NCBI GenBank assembly: GCA_039105265.1
Contig: JAPFFF010000007.1
Location: 868,001-932,000, forward strand
Source of the DNA: Tritrichomonas musculus
Taxonomy: Eukaryota; Parabasalia; Tritrichomonadida; Tritrichomonadidae
Direction of reading: 5' to 3'
Length of the DNA stretch: 64,000 bases
Part shown: positions 59,261 to 64,000 of the stretch, piece after piece
How positions within the stretch are numbered: the first letter of the stretch is position 1
Layout of the letters: the number at the start of each line of letters is the position of its first letter
Notes under the pieces: model-generated
Seen by the model: only the letters and a program-made list of their open reading frames with translations
Databases searched by the model: none
What the model was told of the DNA's origin: nothing
Program-made: the position numbers and the translations under genes

Positions 59261-61957
59261 TCAAACGGTTTCGAATTGAATTAAATCGTTCTCTGTATTT
59301 TTCGGTCTTAAAGCTTCCAATCCTGTCAAATTGGCAAATGAGTATCTGTATCTAAGTTGATCCCATTCATCCGCTCCACCATCAGCTTGAATATCAATTT
59401 GTATATCCCAATTTGTTTCCAAAAGAGTCATTTCTGGCTTGTTTGCAAAACTGCTAGCATCACTCTCACTCCCTGGGCCTCCAATTGAAGCTGAGCTATC
59501 ATTAGCAGCAGAGGAAATAAGAGCTGATGTTGTTGAGCTTATATCGCCACTTGCTTTAAGAGCTATATTATAAATGAAGTTATCATCATCATCATTTTCA
59601 TTTAATGTATCTATTGTAGCAAAGCTTTTTCCACTTGAAATGATTGTTACTTGATGCTTTTCTGTTATCTTTCCCCAAACAACTTTCAAATCTTTTTTTA
59701 CTTTTTTCCCAAATTTTTCACATAATCTATTCATCTCTTTTTTCGGCTTTCCTATTGCTGTCAGATAAGGAAGCTGAGCAATATACGATAGGAATGATAC
59801 TAAGTATGAATAATCTGATACTTCGCAGCCATCAAAAGAAATTTGAGAAATTCTCGTATTTACGGTTACAATTTCTTTCAAAATTGAGAGACCATCATCT
59901 CCAATTGAATCATCAGAAATATCAATCCGTTTGATTGTCTGATGGTGGCATAAGACGTCTTTCAAGATACGAAGTGTTTTTGAGCCAAATGGAGACATTG
60001 TTTTGTCTATTGACAACCACTGAAGATTTGTTCGAGAAACCAAATTGGCAAGTGTAGAAAGTATTGTTTCTTTGTCATTTTTAGGGAAGTTACAATTATT
60101 GAGAGAAATAATTTGAAGGAACTTAAATTCTGTCAGAAATTCCAAAAACTTGACAAAAATAGGATTTCCATTCCATTTAAATGAACGAATAAATAATGAA
60201 GGCGGCTTTGATGGCGATTTTTTTAAAAAATTAGTGATTTGTAAATCACTCAAGCAGCATTTTGATAGATCTAAATCAACCCATGATACGAATTTTTGAT
60301 TCTTTAAAAAATTGACTAATGAGTCACCTTCCCAAATAATCTTTCGAAGTCTTAACTCCTCAAGTTTTGTGGGAAGGATATATTCACCTGTAAATGAAGA
60401 GCTGCATTTATTTCGAGAAAGATCAATTGAAATTAGTTTTATTGGCTCACTAATGTTATTGTTGTTGCATATGCTAAGAGTCTCGTTCATTGATTCAAAG
60501 AAATTTGTGATATCAAGTTGGCATTCAACAAGAACAAGAGTTGTTAAGGATGATAAAACGCATAAATTGATGATTTGACTAACTTGAGGAAGACTTACTA
60601 TCATATCATCTTTGATTATCAAATCTTGAACATCAAATTTGCTGCATCCATAAGATGATGCAAAGTCGTTATCAACATTAACATCTTTATTTGAACTATA
60701 GCTGTCAGAGTAATAATCACTATCATCATCATCGTTACTATTATTTGTTTGATCTGAAATAGGCTTTTCTTTTGAATTTTTCTCATTAGCATTGCCTATA
60801 TTTGTTTCTGTTTTTTTGTTCTTATCTGCATTGTCATTTTTACTTGATGCTTCACGTATCGTTCTGTGAAATAAAAGAAGAATATTTTTCCCAAACTGAC
60901 AGTCATCAAATGTAAGTGAAGTAATCTGCATTGACAATAAATGAGTTGCTAAAAGTTCTGCATTTTTACCATTAAGTGGAACTTCATTTAATGTTAAGGA
61001 TTGAATAGAACTTCTATGCATCATCCTAAGAAAATATTCAAATTGCGATTTTGCTGTTGAGGACATCTTGCATTTGAATATTTCAAGTTCTTGAAGCCCC
61101 ATATTTAATGAAATAATCTGGCCAATTTTTGAAAAGAGTTGATCAAAATTTTTCCCTCCTATTCTTGCTTTTTTAATTAAAGGCGAATACATTAAAGCTT
61201 TGCACATTGCATCAACTTGGTTTTCAGTCTGCAATGATCTGTCAATTACAAAAGGTTTTCCGTGATGAATATCATGTTTCATCATTGTTATATCAGTTAT
61301 ATCAATATTTTCATTCATTGCTTTGCATTGTGAAATATACAAGTCTACAATTTGAGCAGGAGCTGATGGAAATGCCGTTGTTGAATTGAATAGTTCGAGC
61401 GGAATTGAAATTTTCAGAGGATAATATAAAGGTAAAATTGATCGTAGATAAGAAACGCATTTCTCAGTGAAAGTAATATAATCATCAATTATTAAAGTAA
61501 TTGTGCTTCGATCCGTTTCGCTTTTATTAGATGGGCTGCTTTTAATTCCGATGCTTTTTCGTGAGCCTTTATTGTTGCCGCATTCCTCGGATGATAAATT
61601 TGAATTTGCTTGTATCGGGGGTGATGACCCAATATTAAAAGAAAGAGTAATTTCGTGAGTATCAGCATCAACTGAAAAAGTTTTAATAGTTATCCAGTGA
61701 AATAATTGTGCAATTTTTACACTAGTTATTACACCTGGTTTGCATATATATAAAGATGACGTGGTTGCAACAACGAAACGCGTCTGCTGAGATTCAGTTC
61801 GTCTTTTTTTTCCTGGTTTTCGTGCCCAATCAGAATAAATTATTACTTCGATTTTTGTATTAATATGCTGATAGAAAGCTTTAAGTAACTTATTTGATGA
61901 ACCGCGGATAGTCGATGGTGTAAAGTGTCCTCCACTTCCGGCAGCATCGGAAATCAT
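59261..61957 (-). CDS. Large leucine-rich repeat protein with PH-like N-terminus (CARMIL-like)
   Basis: An 898-residue protein from the ATG at 61957; the frame opens seven codons earlier only at a TTG. Residues 25-170 look like a PH-type beta domain (QTRFVVATTSSLYICKPGVI, HWITIKTFSVD). RI-type leucine-rich repeats follow across about 230-740 (SIQSLTLNEVPLNGKNAELL, ITSLTFDDCQFG, LQIISLNNCNF, IKRIDISDDSIGDDGLSILK), interrupted by an acidic Ser/Asn insert near 370-420. PH plus LRR order recalls CARMIL, which regulates actin capping protein, but no capping-protein motif is recognised. The C-terminus is Ser/Ala-rich, then acidic. A cytoskeletal scaffold is the likely role. Confidence 0.68.
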   Translation of the reverse strand: MISDAAGSGGHFTPSTIRGSSNKLLKAFYQHINTKIEVIIYSDWARKPGKKRRTESQQTRFVVATTSSLYICKPGVITSVKIAQLFHWITIKTFSVDADTHEITLSFNIGSSPPIQANSNLSSEECGNNKGSRKSIGIKSSPSNKSETDRSTITLIIDDYITFTEKCVSYLRSILPLYYPLKISIPLELFNSTTAFPSAPAQIVDLYISQCKAMNENIDITDITMMKHDIHHGKPFVIDRSLQTENQVDAMCKALMYSPLIKKARIGGKNFDQLFSKIGQIISLNMGLQELEIFKCKMSSTAKSQFEYFLRMMHRSSIQSLTLNEVPLNGKNAELLATHLLSMQITSLTFDDCQFGKNILLLFHRTIREASSKNDNADKNKKTETNIGNANEKNSKEKPISDQTNNSNDDDDSDYYSDSYSSNKDVNVDNDFASSYGCSKFDVQDLIIKDDMIVSLPQVSQIINLCVLSSLTTLVLVECQLDITNFFESMNETLSICNNNNISEPIKLISIDLSRNKCSSSFTGEYILPTKLEELRLRKIIWEGDSLVNFLKNQKFVSWVDLDLSKCCLSDLQITNFLKKSPSKPPSLFIRSFKWNGNPIFVKFLEFLTEFKFLQIISLNNCNFPKNDKETILSTLANLVSRTNLQWLSIDKTMSPFGSKTLRILKDVLCHHQTIKRIDISDDSIGDDGLSILKEIVTVNTRISQISFDGCEVSDYSYLVSFLSYIAQLPYLTAIGKPKKEMNRLCEKFGKKVKKDLKVVWGKITEKHQVTIISSGKSFATIDTLNENDDDDNFIYNIALKASGDISSTTSALISSAANDSSASIGGPGSESDASSFANKPEMTLLETNWDIQIDIQADGGADEWDQLRYRYSFANLTGLEALRPKNTENDLIQFETV

Positions 61958-62070
61958 CCAATCAATAAGGAAGTTCAATCAATAGAAAAAGTTTGCAATT
62001 CAAACTTTCTAAGTTTTGATATTTTAAATGAAATTAGATTCAATGCATCAATTCGCATAGTGCTGGCATG

Positions 62071-62129
62071 CAACAACAACAACGACGACGACAACAACAA
62101 CAACAAAAAAAAAAAAAAAAAAAAAAAAA
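62071..62129 (+). repeat. Compound microsatellite (CAA)n(CGA)n(CAA)n followed by poly-A
   Basis: CAACAACAACAA, then CGACGACGA, then CAA units, then a run of more than 20 A. It lies in the 244-bp spacer between the start of the LRR gene and the stop of the LPKFAK-repeat gene, both on the minus strand. Length is likely to vary between isolates. Confidence 0.95.
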
Positions 62130-62201
62130 GTATTGATTAATGATAGAAATATTATTTTATAATTTTTGCAACCGTTTTTAATATTATAAAAAATATTAAT
62201 T

Positions 62202-64000
62202 TTATTTCAAATGATTTAACACTTCAAATAATAAAACATTATGATCATTCTGATTTGCTTCAATTTTGTTATTAATCTCAGGTAAAGTGTTATCTACTTC
62301 ATTTTCTTCCTTTCTTTTCGCGAACTTTGGAAGAGACTTTTCCTTTTTCATAACTATCTCTTTAGTGTTTATTTCTTCTTGGCAATTATTTAATCCATTA
62401 TTTACATTAGAGTTGTAATTCCAACCAATTTGAATATTTTCTTCATTACTTTGATCAACTCCAGGATTTATAAAAATGATTTCTTCAATTAATTTATCTT
62501 CTTTATTTTTCTCTGTTTTTTTGTGTTGATCTGTTTTTTGAATATCTTTGAGAATTACTGGTTCCTCATGCTTTTTATCCATTTGATTTAGAGCAGAAAA
62601 AATGTAGTCATTCTTAAATGGCGTTTGTGAATCTTCTGATTGATCCTCATTATCATTATTTTTTTTGGCAAATTTTGGAAGCGGTTTATTTGATTCAACT
62701 TCTTCTTTTTCTCTTATTTGAGATGATGCATCTGTTTCAGTGATTATTTCTGGAGTTGTTTGATCTTCAACTCCAGGATTATAGAAAATAAGCTCTTCTT
62801 CATTATTGATTTCTTTCTTTGCTTTTTTACTTATCCTTTTATTTTGTAAATCATTTAATACCTTTACTGGTTCTTTTTTCTCTTTAATATTATTTAAAAG
62901 TTTGAATAAATTGTTGTTTTGTGAAGAAGAATATGAACTATGACGAGAAAGATCTAATAAGTGGGCTTCTAGTGACTCTTCGCTTTTTTCAATGTCTACT
63001 CCTTCGCCTATCCTTTTAGCGAACTTAGGTAGTGATTTGGTTCTTTCAAGAGGTTCATTATTTTCAAATTCTGTATTTTGGCTAGATTTATTTCCATCAT
63101 CTTCAAGTTGATCTTCGACTCCAGGGTTAATAAAAAGAATATCTTCGTCTGGAATGATTTCTTTGATTCTTTCTGGGTGTTGGCTAATCTTATTTTTCTT
63201 ATTTTCTTTTAGACGATTTAATGATTCTGTATTGCCCTTTTTTTTGTTTAAAAGTTCAAATATTGGATTAGTTCCACTTGAATTTGTTCCAAAATCGTTT
63301 TCTCGATTTTCAGTTTCGTCCTTTCGTAGAGCAAATTTTGGTAATATTTTATGTTTTTTAGCATCTCTGTTTTCTTCAGCATTCGAATTGTCATCTGTTT
63401 GTTGTGGAACACCTGAATTGTAGGAAATTGAATCTTGATTTGAAGATTCTATTTCGTTAGTTTTGACATTTAACTTGTTATCATATTGTTTATTTGGACA
63501 AATCGATGTCTCTTTCTTGTCTTGAATATGATTTAATACTTTGAATACTTCATTTGATTGGCTTGTAGGAGATGTATTATTTTCAAAGAGGTTAACTTTA
63601 TCTGATAAATTTTGGTCATGATCATTGTTATTTTCTTTTATCTTAGCAAACTTCGGAAGCACTTTTTTATTATCAGTGCTTTCTGGAGCTCTAGATGCAA
63701 TGCTGTTTTCATTTTCAATTTTGATTGACATTTCTCCTTCGTCTTCATTTTCAAAGGAGAAATCAATAATATCATCAGTATTGTTTTCACTTTTACTTGA
63801 ACTTTCTGAATCATTTTGAATCCCAACGACTTCAAGAAGACTTTTTATACTTGATTTTTGAGATTTTTTCATTTCTGAAATTGTTTTTTGTTTTTTGGTT
63901 TCATTTTCTTGCATGCTCTCTTCGATCTGTTCAGATTTTGTTTGCTTTGCAAATTTTGGCGGAAACGATGAGATACATGATTTTGAAAAATAGCTATTTT
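62202..64000 (-). CDS. Repeat protein with LPKFAK / LFxLLN / NPGVEDQ modules, N-terminus beyond window
   Basis: The frame runs from the stop at 62202 to the right edge without interruption. An ATG at 63914 exists, but the repeat pattern continues upstream of it (PPKFAKQTKSEQ), so the true start is probably outside. Five LPKFAK-type motifs (LPKFAKIK, LPKFALRK, LPKFAKRI, LPKFAKKN, LPKFAKRK near 63650, 63338, 63028, 62676 and 62327) recur every 104-117 residues. Each is followed by a predicted helix (VFKVLNHI, IFELLNKK, LFKLLNNI, IFSALNQM, LFEVLNHL) and mostly by an acidic EEIIFINPGVEDQ-type motif. Linkers are N/E/K/S-rich and disordered. It looks like an array of binding motifs for one repeated partner. 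The family is not recognised. Confidence 0.75.
   Translation of the reverse strand, partial: NSYFSKSCISSFPPKFAKQTKSEQIEESMQENETKKQKTISEMKKSQKSSIKSLLEVVGIQNDSESSSKSENNTDDIIDFSFENEDEGEMSIKIENENSIASRAPESTDNKKVLPKFAKIKENNNDHDQNLSDKVNLFENNTSPTSQSNEVFKVLNHIQDKKETSICPNKQYDNKLNVKTNEIESSNQDSISYNSGVPQQTDDNSNAEENRDAKKHKILPKFALRKDETENRENDFGTNSSGTNPIFELLNKKKGNTESLNRLKENKKNKISQHPERIKEIIPDEDILFINPGVEDQLEDDGNKSSQNTEFENNEPLERTKSLPKFAKRIGEGVDIEKSEESLEAHLLDLSRHSSYSSSQNNNLFKLLNNIKEKKEPVKVLNDLQNKRISKKAKKEINNEEELIFYNPGVEDQTTPEIITETDASSQIREKEEVESNKPLPKFAKKNNDNEDQSEDSQTPFKNDYIFSALNQMDKKHEEPVILKDIQKTDQHKKTEKNKEDKLIEEIIFINPGVDQSNEENIQIGWNYNSNVNNGLNNCQEEINTKEIVMKKEKSLPKFAKRKEENEVDNTLPEINNKIEANQNDHNVLLFEVLNHLK

Overview
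The window looks like nuclear DNA of a parabasalid flagellate (trichomonad), most plausibly Tritrichomonas or a close relative. The evidence is: very AT-rich DNA; long genes without visible introns; short TCA-centred initiator-like motifs 9 to 19 bases before several start codons; low-complexity N/S/K/E-rich proteins; and typical trichomonad families. These families are a two-repeat Myb protein, a DUF3447/ankyrin-type protein, a kinase fused to Sel1 repeats, a BEACH protein and a polyubiquitin with trichomonad-style substitutions. The species assignment is inference, because no rRNA or species marker lies in the window.

Bases 1-41,000 are a gene-rich stretch on both strands: a coiled-coil fragment at the left edge (-), a caspase-like peptidase (+), an unknown Ser-rich protein (+), an STPGR (PGP-repeat) axonemal-type protein (+), a DUF3447-type protein (-) paired head to head with a 1553-residue helical-repeat protein (+), a Myb factor (-), a short coiled-coil protein (-), a DUSP-USP deubiquitinase (+), a Cdc20/Cdh1 APC/C activator (+), a mitotic-type cyclin (+), an XRRA1-like LRR protein (-), a FOP/LisH-like small protein (-), a 2599-residue BEACH protein (-), a K/E/N-rich membrane protein (+) and a kinase-Sel1 protein (-). 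The only clear mobile DNA here is a 969-bp MITE near 2.3-3.25 kb and a weak 1-kb element near 22.2-23.2 kb.

Bases 41,500-56,000 are an accessory region. They hold a virus-like (Maverick/Polinton-type, tentative) remnant of about 4 kb with compact divergent genes and foreign-looking codon use, a decayed ankyrin gene, two copies of a Mutator-like MITE each with its own perfect 9-bp target duplication, a deleted Tc1/mariner element, and a TTAA-flanked element. One MULE copy is split by a 1.59-kb insertion with 13-bp inverted ends and an 8-bp target duplication, which carries a 196-bp tandem array and a piece of a DUF3447/ankyrin host gene. One intact CAMK-like kinase gene (DLN in place of DFG) sits among these elements.

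Bases 56,700-64,000 are gene-rich again: a three-unit polyubiquitin (+), an Rpn10-like proteasome ubiquitin receptor (-), a large LRR protein (-), and, running off the right edge, a protein made of an unrecognised LPKFAK / LFxLLN / NPGVEDQ repeat (-). Polyubiquitin, Rpn10, a USP, Cdc20/Cdh1 and a mitotic cyclin together cover much of the ubiquitin-driven cell-cycle pathway, but they are unlinked by operon logic and their proximity may be chance.
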